Notes: generated from the letters alone by a model not told the origin. Positions 7,378-16,242 are shown, numbered from the stretch's first letter. The stretch: 64,000 nucleotides of DNA from Kribbella aluminosa (GCF_017876295.1 NZ_JAGINT010000001.1:1612001-1676000); one strand, 5' to 3'. Made by a program: numbers and translations.

Positions 7378-8514
7378 TCAGGCGAGGCGGGTGAGCCAGT
7401 TGCGGGTGTCGGGGATGCGGCCGTACTGAAGGTCGAGGAGGGTGTCTCGGATCTTGGCGGTGATCGGGCCGACGCCGTGGTCGACGGTGTGGTCGCCGAT
7501 GGTGAGGTCGCCGTCGGGCCAGGCGAGGCGGCCGATCGGGGTGATCACGGCGGCGGTCCCGGAGGCGAAGACCTCGGTGATCTCGCCGGAGCGGATCCCG
7601 TCGCGCCATTCGTCGGCCGAGATCCGGCGCTCCTCGACCGGGTGGCCGAGGTCGGCGGCGAGTTCGAGGACCGAGGCGCGGGTGACGCCCTCGAGGATCG
7701 AGCCGGACAGCTCCGGGGTGGCGATCCGGCCGTCGGCGTACACGAAGAACATGTTCATGCTGCCGATCTCCTCGAGCCACTTGTGCTCGACGGCGTCGAC
7801 GAACGCGACCTGCTCGCAGCCGTTCGCCACCGCCTCGGCCAGGCCGGCCAGGCTGGACGCGTAGTTGCCGCCGCACTTGGCCGCACCGGTCCCGCCCGGA
7901 GTGGCGCGGATCGTGGAGGTGGTCAGCCAGATCGAGACGGGCTTCGGGCCGGTGTTGAAGTACGGGCCGGCCGGTGAGGCGATGACGCCGAACAGCACCT
8001 CGTTGGAGGGCCGGACGGCCAGGGCGGCCTCGGTGGCGATCATGTACGGCCGCAGGTAGAGGCTGGTCTCCCCGTCCTCGGCTGACGGCACCCAGGCCTC
8101 GTCAACGGTCACCAGAGCCCGCAGCGCCGCGACGAACTCCTCTTCCGGCAGTTGGGGCAGTGCAAGCCGCTCAGCGCTCGCGGTGAACCGGGCCGCGTTC
8201 CGGTCCGGGCGGAAGGCCCACACTGAACCGTCCGCGTGCCGGTACGCCTTGAGGCCTTCGAAGATCTCCTGCGAGTAGTGGAAGACAGCAGCCGCAGGGC
8301 TGAGCGAGAGCGGTGCGTACGCCGTGACCTTCGGGCCGTGCCAGCCGCGGTCGGCCGACCAGTTGGCAACCACCATGTGGTCCGTGAAGGACTGCCCGAA
8401 CGCCGGGTCCGCCAGTACGGCAGCCCTGGCCTCTGCACTGGCCGGGTCACTCCGCAGCTCGACCGCGAAGTCCCATGCGTCTGTCACCAGCGTTGCTTGC
8501 TGTTCACCTGTCAC
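7378..8514 (-). CDS. ilvE: branched-chain amino acid aminotransferase
   Basis: Fold-type IV PLP enzyme that transaminates leucine, isoleucine and valine with 2-oxoglutarate, the last step of branched-chain synthesis and first of breakdown. The 378 residues match the long actinobacterial/eukaryote-like IlvE type. The Schiff-base Lys213 is in AAKCGGNYASSL. YSQEIFEGLKAYR, LYLRPYMIA and the EEIGSMNMFFV motif that holds the phosphate are all intact. It is transcribed alone toward the LigD-type gene (35-bp gap). Confidence 0.96.
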   Translation of the reverse strand: MTGEQQATLVTDAWDFAVELRSDPASAEARAAVLADPAFGQSFTDHMVVANWSADRGWHGPKVTAYAPLSLSPAAAVFHYSQEIFEGLKAYRHADGSVWAFRPDRNAARFTASAERLALPQLPEEEFVAALRALVTVDEAWVPSAEDGETSLYLRPYMIATEAALAVRPSNEVLFGVIASPAGPYFNTGPKPVSIWLTTSTIRATPGGTGAAKCGGNYASSLAGLAEAVANGCEQVAFVDAVEHKWLEEIGSMNMFFVYADGRIATPELSGSILEGVTRASVLELAADLGHPVEERRISADEWRDGIRSGEITEVFASGTAAVITPIGRLAWPDGDLTIGDHTVDHGVGPITAKIRDTLLDLQYGRIPDTRNWLTRLA

Positions 8515-8536
8515 TCACCGCACGCTACCCCGGCCC

Positions 8537-9652
8537 TCACCTCCACCTCGACCCACCGCCCACACTCCGGCCACTCCGCGCCAGCCACCACGTCAGCTCG
8601 GCCGAGCCCGGCTGTGCCTGTACGACGTGCAGCACCCGCTCGGCAGCGTCGTACACCAAGGAGTCGTGCCACTCGTCCGGTAGGTCGACCAGTACACGCA
8701 GGGCCATCGCCAGGCCGGCCGCCGCCTCTCCCGCAACCGCCAGGCACTCGGCAAGGCACAAGTCGAGCCTCGCGCGATCGCCGACCCAGCTCTCCGGGCA
8801 GAGCTCCCGTGCGCGCTCCAGCAGCACACAGCCGGCCACGCCGTACCCAAGCAGAGTGCACACGCGTCCCTCGGCCCAGTGCAGCTGGTACGTCGGAGCG
8901 AGCCCGTCGCCGATGCCGATCAACTCCTGCAACGCACGGTGTGCCTCCTGACGCCGGCCGAGCTCAGCCAGGACCAGTGCTCGCGCGGCGCGCGGCAAGT
9001 AGCTCTGACGATCGAGACCGACCGCTTGTTCGGCTAGCTCCAGCAGCTCGGGCAACGGCCGGCGCTCGGCCAATCCGCTGATCGTCTCCTTGGCGCGCAC
9101 AGCCGCCCCGCTACCGACGCTGTCCGCGGCCGCACGGGCGGCCCACCACCAGCGACGCGCAGTACGGCGGTCGTCCAGCCTGGTCAGCGTCTCCGCGATC
9201 AGCGTGCTCAGCTCGGCCGCCTCCGTGCCGTCTGCGCCGCGCAGCTGACTCGCCAGGGCAGGCAGTAGTGCAGCCGGAGGCACCGTACGGCAGTCGCTGA
9301 ACAGCTCGGCCGGGTCGCCGGCGTCGAGTGTGCCGACCAGCCCCCGCCAAGCCGCCTCCAACGGGTCGGGCTCCGGCCGCGACTGACCTGTCCGCGCAGG
9401 CCTTTGCCCGTATGGGGCAGTCCTTTGCTCGAACGTGGCAGTCAGCCGGCCGGCAGTGCCGAGCTCCTTGTCGCAGAGCCGCGCCAGGTCGGCAGAGCCC
9501 GGCCGCTGCCCGCGCTCCACCTGCGACAGATAGCTGTGGTCGTACCCGACCTGTGCTGCCAGTTGCCGCAGGCTCAGCCCGGCCGTCTGCCTGCACTGCC
9601 GCAGTAGGGAACCGAAAGTCACAGGACCACCCCGTTCGCGCTTCGAGCTCAT
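8537..9652 (-). CDS. XRE-family regulator with TPR-like C-terminal region
   Basis: A 371-residue protein. Residues about 12-65 are a Cro/CI helix-turn-helix (RQLAAQVGYDHSYLSQVERG). The remainder is alpha-helical and Ala/Leu-rich, with repeated 34-residue-like blocks (for example DRQSYLPRAARALVLAELGRRQEAHRALQEL, in pieces), as in TPR-containing actinomycete regulators. The frame is open far upstream of 9652, but the extra residues are Gly/Val-rich shadow sequence of the divergent gene, so ATG 9652 is preferred; no clear Shine-Dalgarno is seen. It is divergent from the Cys-rich 115-residue protein, with a perfect palindrome between them. Confidence 0.85.
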   Translation of the reverse strand: MSSKRERGGPVTFGSLLRQCRQTAGLSLRQLAAQVGYDHSYLSQVERGQRPGSADLARLCDKELGTAGRLTATFEQRTAPYGQRPARTGQSRPEPDPLEAAWRGLVGTLDAGDPAELFSDCRTVPPAALLPALASQLRGADGTEAAELSTLIAETLTRLDDRRTARRWWWAARAAADSVGSGAAVRAKETISGLAERRPLPELLELAEQAVGLDRQSYLPRAARALVLAELGRRQEAHRALQELIGIGDGLAPTYQLHWAEGRVCTLLGYGVAGCVLLERARELCPESWVGDRARLDLCLAECLAVAGEAAAGLAMALRVLVDLPDEWHDSLVYDAAERVLHVVQAQPGSAELTWWLARSGRSVGGGSRWR

Positions 9653-9717
9653 GTGGTGCGTGCCGGTAAAGCTACAAGCCCTCGCCGACAAAAACCGTTC
9701 AAAACAAGGGCATGGGG

Positions 9718-9745
9718 GCTGTGGGCTGTTCCCACAGCCCACAGC
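9718..9745. promoter_or_regulatory. perfect 12-bp inverted repeat between divergent genes
   Basis: GCTGTGGGCTGT and its exact complement are separated by TCCC, midway between the XRE-TPR gene (start 9652) and the small Cys-rich gene (start 9789). The site could be the XRE regulator's operator; there is no T-tract to make it a terminator. Confidence 0.55.
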
Positions 9746-9788
9746 AAACACCTGTTGTCCGCAGTGCGTTCTGGGCAACTGTGAAGAA

Positions 9789-10136
9789 ATGAACCCGCTG
9801 CAGCCCCAGGCCCGCCTCTTCCGTCTGGTCCGCCACACCAACCCCACCGCGATCCTCGCCGAGGGCGTGGAGTGGTCCGACGGCACAGCCACCCTCCGCT
9901 GGCGCGGCCCGTGGCCCAGCACCGCCACCTGGGACGCCGGCATCCCCGCCCTGCTGGCCACCCACGCCCCCGACGCCCGCACCCAACTCCACTGGACCCC
10001 CGCACCCCTACCTCCGCCAACAGACCACACCACCCTCACAACCCCAACCCCCACCGTCTGGCTACCACCCCCAACCCCCGAAGGCCTCTGCACCCACTGC
10101 GGCCACCTCTGGCCCTGCCTGAACTGCGGTCCGTAG
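9789..10136 (+). CDS. hypothetical protein with C-terminal CxxC pairs (115 aa)
   Basis: The N-terminal half (LFRLVRHTNPTAILAEGVEW then SDGTATLRWRG) reads as a small beta-sheet domain often seen beside XRE regulators in streptomycete-like genomes. The middle is Pro/Thr-rich, and the end, CTHCGHLWPCLNC, holds two CxxC pairs that could bind zinc. ATG 9789 is chosen because coding-type composition starts there. Function unknown; the divergent XRE regulator is the only contextual clue. Confidence 0.7.
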   Translation: MNPLQPQARLFRLVRHTNPTAILAEGVEWSDGTATLRWRGPWPSTATWDAGIPALLATHAPDARTQLHWTPAPLPPPTDHTTLTTPTPTVWLPPPTPEGLCTHCGHLWPCLNCGP

Positions 10137-10237
10137 ATGCCGTTGCGGGTGAGGCCTTCTGCCGATTGGAACTGTCTGCAGACTGCTGACGTGGCGGCTG
10201 ATTCCCGACAGCGTCGGGTACCCGCCGTCGTGATGCG

Positions 10238-10266
10238 TTGACCGGGGGTTATGGAACGTCTCTACT
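10238..10266 (+). promoter_or_regulatory. predicted vegetative promoter for the RR-oxidoreductase/kinase operon
   Basis: TTGACC (10238-10243), a 17-bp spacer and TCTACT (10261-10266) fit an HrdB/SigA-type promoter. Transcription from about 10273 would give a leader of roughly 210 nt before ATG 10485. A small hairpin (CCCGAC/GTCGGG, 10204-10218) lies upstream. I see no gene in 10137-10484. Confidence 0.5.
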
Positions 10267-10484
10267 AAATGGCTGTGCGATGGCTTGCGGTCGTTCTCAG
10301 CGCGGGCAACGGCTGCACCGCCCCGGCAGCCGTGCACGAGGCGCTCGACTGCCTGGTGAAGCCACGCGCCGTACCTCGCCTTCCATCCCTGGACTGGTCC
10401 GGCTCGCGCGCCGCCCCCGCGAGCCGGGCCGGAGCCTGTGGATTACCGATGTCTGTTGTAGGTCCGCGCTGGTATGAAGGAGGC

Positions 10485-12147
10485 ATGACAGCGTCAACGA
10501 CCCGTGCGGTGATCCTCACCGTGGACGACGATCCCGGCGTTTCCCGGTCGATAGCCCGTGACCTCCGCCGTCGGTACGGCGAGGCGAACCGCATCGTCCG
10601 GGCGGAGAGCCCGGCGCAGGCGCTCGACGCGCTGAAGGAGCTGAAGCTCCGCGGCGAGCCGGTCGCCCTGCTGCTCGCCGACTACCGGATGCCGCAGATG
10701 TCCGGCATCGAGTTCCTCGAGGCCGCGATGGACCTGTTCCCGCTGGCCCGCCGGGTGCTGCTGACGGCGTACGCCGACACCGACGCCGCGATCCAGGCGA
10801 TCAACGTGGTCGACCTCGACCACTACCTGCTGAAGCCGTGGAACCCGCCGGAGGAGAAGCTGTATCCGGTGGTCGACGCGATGCTCGACCTGTGGAGGGC
10901 GACCCCGGAGCCGTCCGGCGACGAGACCCGGGTGATCGGCCACCGCTGGTCGGCGCCGTCGTTCGCGGCCCGCGACTTCCTCGCCCGGAACGCCGTGCCG
11001 TACCGCTGGCTCAACGTCGACGACGAGGAGGCCAGGCGGCTCCTGGACGCGGCCGACGTGGATGGTACGACGCTGCCGGTCGTGATCACACCTGACGCGA
11101 GCGTGATGATCGCGCCGTCCGAAGCCGAGCTGGCGGAGAAGGTCGGGCTGACCACCGCGCCGGCGAAGGACTTCTACGACCTGGTCGTGGTCGGCGGCGG
11201 CCCCGGCCGGCCTCGGGGCCGCGGTGTACGGCGCCAGCGAGGGCCTGCGGACTGTCCTCGTCGAGCAGTTGGCGACGGGCGGGCAGGCGGGGCAGTCGAG
11301 CCGTATCGAGAACTACCTCGGGTTCCCGGACGGGGTGTCCGGCGCGCAGCTCACCGACCGGGCGCGACGGCAGGCGGTCCGGTTCGGGGCCGAGCTGCTG
11401 ACGACCCGGCAGGTGGTCGGGTTGGACACGCTCGGAAACGCGCGGCGGCTGGTGTTCGCGGACGGCAGCGAGATCTCGGCGCACTCGGTGATCCTGGCGA
11501 CCGGCGTCTCGTACCGGACGCTCCAGGCGCCCGGCGTCGACGACCTGTGCGGCCGCGGCATCTACTACGGATCGGCCACCACCGAAGGGCCGGCGTGCGC
11601 CGGTTCGGAGGTCTACATCATCGGCGGGGCGAATTCCGCCGGGCAGGCCGCGGTCTATTTCGCCAGGCATGCGAAACGCGTGCATATGCTGGTAAGAGGA
11701 CCATCGCTCACCGCGACGATGTCGTCGTACCTGATCGATCAGATCGACGAGATCGAGAACATCGAGGTGCACACCTGCACGCAGGTCGTTTCCTGCATGG
11801 GCTCGGAGCACCTGGAACATCTCACCCTGCTGAACAGCGAGACCGGGGAGAAGCGCGAGGTGGACACGGAGTGGATGTTCGTGTTCATCGGCGCGGCCCC
11901 GCGGACGGACTGGCTGCCCGGTGACCTGCTCCGCGACGAGCGTGGCTTCGTCCTCACCGGACCCGACCTGCACGGCAGACCGCCGGGCTGGGTGCTGGAG
12001 CGGGAGCCGTACCACTTGGAGACGAGCATGCCGGGCGTGTTCGCCGCGGGCGACGTACGGGCCGAATCGGTGAAGCGGGTCGCGTCAGCGGTCGGCGACG
12101 GGGCGATGGCCGTGACACTGGTGCACCGATACCTGGAGATGCTCTGA
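10485..12147 (+). pseudogene. response regulator fused to thioredoxin-reductase-like FAD oxidoreductase, frameshifted
   Basis: If the frame is restored this is a protein of about 553 residues. It has a receiver domain (acid pair Asp14/Asp15, phospho-Asp66 in LLLADYRMP, Thr94, Lys117), a glutaredoxin-like linker without CxxC (about 150-225), then an FAD/NAD(P)H oxidoreductase of thioredoxin-reductase type. One extra G in CCCCGGCCGG (11205-11206), inside the first GxGxxG loop, moves the rest into another frame: the first part runs to 11204, the second resumes from about 11212 and ends at 12147. The thioredoxin-reductase CxxC is replaced by GSAT, so this is not a disulfide reductase; the second dinucleotide motif GGANSAG is intact. 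It overlaps the kinase gene start by one base. The lesion could be a sequencing error. Confidence 0.8.
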
Positions 12148-13631
12148 TGACTGACCATGCTGTGGAGGCTGTGGAAGCTGTGGAACCGCGCCGGCTGACT
12201 CCTGACGACCTGCGCACGCTGTTCCTGTTCGAGAGCCTCAGCGACGAGCAGTTGCGGTGGCTCTCGGAGGCCGGGCACGTCGAGGAAGTGCACGACGGGA
12301 TCGTGTTCAACGAGGGCGACGAGGCGACCTGCTGCTACGTCCTGCTCACCGGTGAGATCCGGCTCTGCAAGCTCTCCCACGGCGAGCTCGTGGAGATCAA
12401 CCGGACCGGCCAGCGCGGGGTGTACTCCGGGGCGTTCAACGCGTTCTTCGGCGCCAACGACCACAAGTCGTACACCGCGACCATGCAGGTCACGCAGCCG
12501 TCGGAGTTCTTCGTGATCGGCGCCGAGACGATGGCGACGATGATGAACACCTGGTTCCCGATGGCGGTGCACCTGATCGAGGGCTTCGTGATGGGCATGC
12601 GCCGGACCAACGAGACGCTGGGGGAGCGCGAGCGGCTGCTCGCCCTCGGATCGCTGTCCGCGGGACTCACCCACGAGCTGAACAACCCGGCGGCCGCGGC
12701 GGTCCGGGCCGCGGCGACGCTGCGGCAGCGGGTCTCCGGGATGCGGTCGAAGCTGGCGATGCTCGCGGACGGTACGCTCGACGCGACCAAGCTGCACCAG
12801 ATCGTCGCGTTGCAGGACGACGCGGTCGAGCGGCTGGACAAGAACAAGGACAAGGACATCCCGCCGATGGAGCTGTCCGACCGCGAGGACACGCTCACCG
12901 ACTGGCTCGACGACCACGAAGTCCAGGCGAGCTGGGACGTGGCACCGGTGCTCGCCCAGGCAGGCCTCGACGTGCCGTGGATGGAGGAGGTGCTGACGGC
13001 CGTCGGCCCGAAGTACCTCGAAGGTGCTGTCCGGTGGCTGATGTACACGATCGACACCGAGTCGTTGATGAACGAGATCGACGACTCGGTCACCCGGATC
13101 TCGACACTCGTTGGTGCCGCCAAGCAGTACTCGCAGATCGACCGGGCGCCGTACCAGACCGTGGATCTGCGCGAGCTGCTCAAGTCGACGCTGGTGATGA
13201 TGTCGGGCAAGCTCCAGGGGTACGAGATCGTCAAGGAGTTCGACCCGGAGCTGCCCGCGATCCCGGCGTACGCCGCGGAGCTCAACCAGGTGTGGACGAA
13301 CATCATCGACAACGCGGTCAGCGCGATGGGCGGTTCCGGGACACTGACGATCCGCACCCGGCTGGACGGTGCGTACGCGGTGGTCGAGATCGGCGACACC
13401 GGGCCGGGCATCCCGGAGGAGATCCGGCGGCGGATCTTCGAGCCGTTCTTCACCACGAAGCCGATCGGCGAAGGGACCGGGCTCGGGCTGGACATCTCCT
13501 GGCGGATCGTGGTCAAGAAGCACCACGGAGACCTCCGCGTGGAGTCCGCGCCGGGCCGTACGGTCTTCAAGATCGTGCTCCCACTCGAGCCCGAACGAGA
13601 GCTGGAGTCGGATCCCGCGCTACTTGCTTAA
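12147..13631 (+). CDS. sensor histidine kinase with N-terminal cyclic-nucleotide-binding-type domain
   Basis: Cytoplasmic kinase of 494 residues. Residues about 25-140 form a CRP/cNMP-binding beta-roll (GDEATCCYVLLTGEI). A helical linker leads to a dimerisation helix with phospho-acceptor His176 in LTHELNNPAAAA, and then a HATPase domain with N-box NIIDNAVSAMG, G1 DTGPGIP, F-box FEPFFTTKP and G2 GTGLGL. No membrane segment is present. The LTHELNNP type of H-box belongs to soluble NtrB-like kinases. ATG 12147 overlaps the TGA of the response-regulator/oxidoreductase gene, so the pair is translationally coupled; phosphotransfer to that receiver is the natural inference. The ligand of the beta-roll is unknown. 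Confidence 0.92.
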   Translation: MTDHAVEAVEAVEPRRLTPDDLRTLFLFESLSDEQLRWLSEAGHVEEVHDGIVFNEGDEATCCYVLLTGEIRLCKLSHGELVEINRTGQRGVYSGAFNAFFGANDHKSYTATMQVTQPSEFFVIGAETMATMMNTWFPMAVHLIEGFVMGMRRTNETLGERERLLALGSLSAGLTHELNNPAAAAVRAAATLRQRVSGMRSKLAMLADGTLDATKLHQIVALQDDAVERLDKNKDKDIPPMELSDREDTLTDWLDDHEVQASWDVAPVLAQAGLDVPWMEEVLTAVGPKYLEGAVRWLMYTIDTESLMNEIDDSVTRISTLVGAAKQYSQIDRAPYQTVDLRELLKSTLVMMSGKLQGYEIVKEFDPELPAIPAYAAELNQVWTNIIDNAVSAMGGSGTLTIRTRLDGAYAVVEIGDTGPGIPEEIRRRIFEPFFTTKPIGEGTGLGLDISWRIVVKKHHGDLRVESAPGRTVFKIVLPLEPERELESDPALLA

Positions 13632-14533
13632 GGCAACCAGCCGGTGATGGCGGTGACGACTGCCGGGTCCAGGTTTCCGGGGATCTGGTAGTCGGCCATC
13701 GTGGACGGGCCGGTGCCGGCGAAGAACACGTGGTTGTCCGCGTCCAGGACGGTGATCGTCGCGTTCGGGAGACCGGCGCGCCACGCGGGGAGGTCGTCGG
13801 CGACGGTCACCTGGTAGTCGCGACCGCCTTGCAGGACAAGGATCGGTACGTCGAGTTTCGCGGCCGTCGCGACCGGGTCGTACGCGCGCTGATCCAGCCA
13901 GAACGACGCCGGCATACCGAACGGCAGGTCCGACGACGGGGTGTCCGGGGTGACGGTGTCGGCCGCGATCGCCTGTCGTTCGAAGAGTGCGACGGCCTCG
14001 GGTGGGACGGCTTCGGGGTTGGCCCGGGCGAGGTGGCGCATGACGCGGACGGCCGCGTGCTGCATCGGCTGGGTGTCGCCGGCCATGATCACGACGCCCG
14101 CGACGAGCGGTTCCTCGGCGGCGAGCTGCGGAGCGATCTTGCCGCCCATGCTGTGCCCGGCGAGGAACACCTGGTCGACGTGTTCGGCGAGCAGGCGTAC
14201 CGCGGCGATCCCGTGCGGGACGTACTCCGAGGTCATCGTGTACCCCGGCGCGGCCATCGCCTCGGGTCGGTTCGCGGTCACCTTGTCGAAGCGCAGTACC
14301 GCAACGCCTTGCGTGGCCAGGCCCCACGCGAGGTCCTTCATCGGCTTGTTGGGTCCGCTGGTCTCGTCGCGGTCGTAAGGACCACCGCCGGTCAGCAGGA
14401 CTACGCCGCGGCCGGTCGGTTCCGTGGGCAGGGTCAACGTTCCGGGGACCGTGTGGCCGTCCGCGTCGAGGGTGATGTCGCGTTCGGTGAAGGTGGCCGG
14501 GTCGGCGTACGGCGGGGGAGTCCAGGGCGTCAT
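13628..14533 (-). CDS. alpha/beta hydrolase
   Basis: A 301-residue serine hydrolase fold. The nucleophile elbow GHSMG puts Ser near 128, the acidic member lies around GGRDYQV, and the His in DNHVFF near the C-terminus. LLTGGGPYDRDE supplies the oxyanion loop. I start at ATG 14533 (AAAGGT about 7 nt upstream); the longer frame would read through the operator. Substrate unknown; family members act as esterases or acyl hydrolases. It is divergent from the HTH regulator, with a palindrome at its promoter, and its stop overlaps that of the kinase gene in a shared TTAA. Confidence 0.85.
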   Translation of the reverse strand: MTPWTPPPYADPATFTERDITLDADGHTVPGTLTLPTEPTGRGVVLLTGGGPYDRDETSGPNKPMKDLAWGLATQGVAVLRFDKVTANRPEAMAAPGYTMTSEYVPHGIAAVRLLAEHVDQVFLAGHSMGGKIAPQLAAEEPLVAGVVIMAGDTQPMQHAAVRVMRHLARANPEAVPPEAVALFERQAIAADTVTPDTPSSDLPFGMPASFWLDQRAYDPVATAAKLDVPILVLQGGRDYQVTVADDLPAWRAGLPNATITVLDADNHVFFAGTGPSTMADYQIPGNLDPAVVTAITGWLP

Positions 14534-14540
14534 CGCGATA

Positions 14541-14563
14541 CCTTTCTCATTGTTTGAGAAAGG
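14541..14563. promoter_or_regulatory. operator-like palindrome upstream of the hydrolase gene
   Basis: CCTTTCTCA, five bases, then its exact complement TGAGAAAGG, placed 8-30 bp before the hydrolase ATG and 26 bp before the divergent regulator gene. A second, shorter repeat (GGCGT/ACGCC, 14570-14588) abuts the regulator's ATG. It is most likely bound by the regulator encoded next door. Confidence 0.6.
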
Positions 14564-14588
14564 TAGCACGGCGTGAGATCGTTACGCC

Positions 14589-15125
14589 ATGGGTCCGTTG
14601 GAACTGCTGGGGCATCCGGTGCGGTTGCGGATCGTGCACGCGTTGCGCGGCGGCCGCGAGCTGACGACCGCCGAGCTGGGGAAGCGGATCGCGGACGTGT
14701 CGAAGGCGACGCTGTACCGGCACGTCGAGCTGCTCGCCGAGGGCGGGGTCCTCGAGGTCGCGGAGGAACGGCGGGTTCGCGGCGCGGTCGAGCGACGTTT
14801 CCGGCTGCGGCAGGAGCGGGCCTCGATCACTCCCGAACAGCTCGAGCAGGTGACCGTCCAGGACCACCAGCGCGGGTTCGCGGCGGCGATGGCGGCGATG
14901 CTCGCGGAGTTCACGGCGTACACGGAACGCGACGGCGCGGACCCGATCGCCGACCTGGTCGGCTATCGGCAGCACGCCATCTGGTTGACGCAGGCGGAGC
15001 TTCACCAGCTGATCGAAGGCATGCGCGCCGCGATCCTGCCGGTCCTGTCGAACGAAGCGACCCCCGACCGTTCCCGCTACCTCCTCAGCCCGATCCTGTT
15101 CCCCACCGAAGGCGACAGCCCCTAG
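14589..15125 (+). CDS. ArsR/PadR-like winged-helix transcriptional regulator
   Basis: A 178-residue regulator. The winged HTH occupies about residues 1-75: LLGHPVRLRIVHAL, then ELTTAELGKRI and SKATLYRHVELL (recognition helix), then a wing VAEERRVRGAVERRFRL. The C-terminal part is helical and may bind a ligand or dimerise. No metal-binding Cys cluster is present, so it is not a classical metal-sensing ArsR. It is divergent from the hydrolase gene across two inverted repeats, which suggests local control of that gene and of itself. Confidence 0.85.
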   Translation: MGPLELLGHPVRLRIVHALRGGRELTTAELGKRIADVSKATLYRHVELLAEGGVLEVAEERRVRGAVERRFRLRQERASITPEQLEQVTVQDHQRGFAAAMAAMLAEFTAYTERDGADPIADLVGYRQHAIWLTQAELHQLIEGMRAAILPVLSNEATPDRSRYLLSPILFPTEGDSP

Positions 15126-15182
15126 GTCACCCGCCGGGGCCCGACGGATGGTCCGGGGTGGTGGTCAGGCGGGGCAGGCTGC

Positions 15183-16181
15183 TCAGCGGAGGGCGGTGCC
15201 TTGGGCGTGGGTGAGGAGGGTGAGGTCTTCGCGGGTGGGGAGGGATTCCCAGTCGCCGTACGCCGTGACGCAGAACGCGCCGGAGGTCGTGGCGCGGTCG
15301 AGGCGGGCCTCGGGGGAGAGGTCGTCGAGGGTGGCGGACAGGTACCCGGAGACGAACGCGTCGCCGGCGCCGATGCTGTCGACGACCGTGACCGGGAGAG
15401 CGGGTCGGTGGATCGTGAGCACCTCGGCCGTTGACCCGCCCAGGGCCGCGTCGATCGCGGATGCGCTCCGCGCTGCGTCGGGTGTGGGGGTTGCGGTGGT
15501 CTTGGTGTGGGACCAGGCGCCCTTGGCGCCGGCTGTCACTACGACGGTTTGGACGGTGTTCAGCAGGTCGGCGATCGGGTCTTCGGCGTCGGTGAGCAGG
15601 TCGAGTTCGTCGTCGGAGGCGAACACGGTGTGGATGTGCGGGAGGAGTTCGCGGAGAGCGGTCGCGGCGTCGGCGCGGGACCAGAGGCGGGCGCGGTAGT
15701 TCACGTCGAGTGAGACCTGGGCGGTGGTTGTGCGTACGGCGGCCAGGGTCGCCGCTCGTGCCGTGTCCGAGAGCGCCGGGGTGATGCCCGTGATGTGGAG
15801 CAAGGTCGGAGACAGCGCGGTGATGGCGGCGGTGGTCTCGTCGGGGGTGAGGGTGGAGGCGGCGGATCCGCGGCGGTGGTAGCTGACCCGGGTGATGTCG
15901 TGCGACGGCTGGTCGAACGCGATGAACCCGGTGAACGCGTCGTCGGCGAACCGGACCCGGGCGTCGACGTTCTCGGCGCGGAGCGTGCGCTGGATCAGCC
16001 GGCCCGGTTCGTCGTTGCCGACGGCACTCAACCAGGTGACGTCGTGCCCGAGCCGGGCCACCCCGATCGCCACGTTGCTCTCGGAGCCGGCGATCGACAG
16101 CTGCGCGTCCCCGCCCAGCCGCATCGGCCGCCCGGTCCGCACCGAAACCATCGTCTCGCCAAGCGTCAGCAGATCTGTCAT
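15183..16181 (-). CDS. PfkB-family sugar kinase, probable 2-keto-3-deoxygluconate/galactonate kinase
   Basis: Ribokinase-fold kinase of 332 residues. The N-terminal GETMVSVRTG and GGDAQLSIAGSESNVAIGVARLG are typical of KDG kinases, and VDSIGAGDAFVSGYL near residue 285 carries the catalytic Asp and anion hole. It lies downstream of the KDPG-type aldolase (61-bp gap) in the same direction; together they phosphorylate and cleave 2-keto-3-deoxy sugar acids. With galactonate dehydratase in the neighbouring operon the substrate is most likely 2-keto-3-deoxy-galactonate, though gluconate-type activity cannot be excluded. Confidence 0.88.
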   Translation of the reverse strand: MTDLLTLGETMVSVRTGRPMRLGGDAQLSIAGSESNVAIGVARLGHDVTWLSAVGNDEPGRLIQRTLRAENVDARVRFADDAFTGFIAFDQPSHDITRVSYHRRGSAASTLTPDETTAAITALSPTLLHITGITPALSDTARAATLAAVRTTTAQVSLDVNYRARLWSRADAATALRELLPHIHTVFASDDELDLLTDAEDPIADLLNTVQTVVVTAGAKGAWSHTKTTATPTPDAARSASAIDAALGGSTAEVLTIHRPALPVTVVDSIGAGDAFVSGYLSATLDDLSPEARLDRATTSGAFCVTAYGDWESLPTREDLTLLTHAQGTALR

Positions 16182-16242
16182 CTCACGTACTCCGAGGACT
16201 GAGGCGACCTGCGGGTCGCTGGGTGATGGGAGGTGCCGTCGG

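Noticed and set aside
10269..10484. In-frame N-terminal extension of the response-regulator fusion from ATG 10269
   Set aside because: Residues are low-information (Ala/Gly/Ser/Pro), the receiver domain begins right after ATG 10485, and the predicted transcript start is at about 10273.
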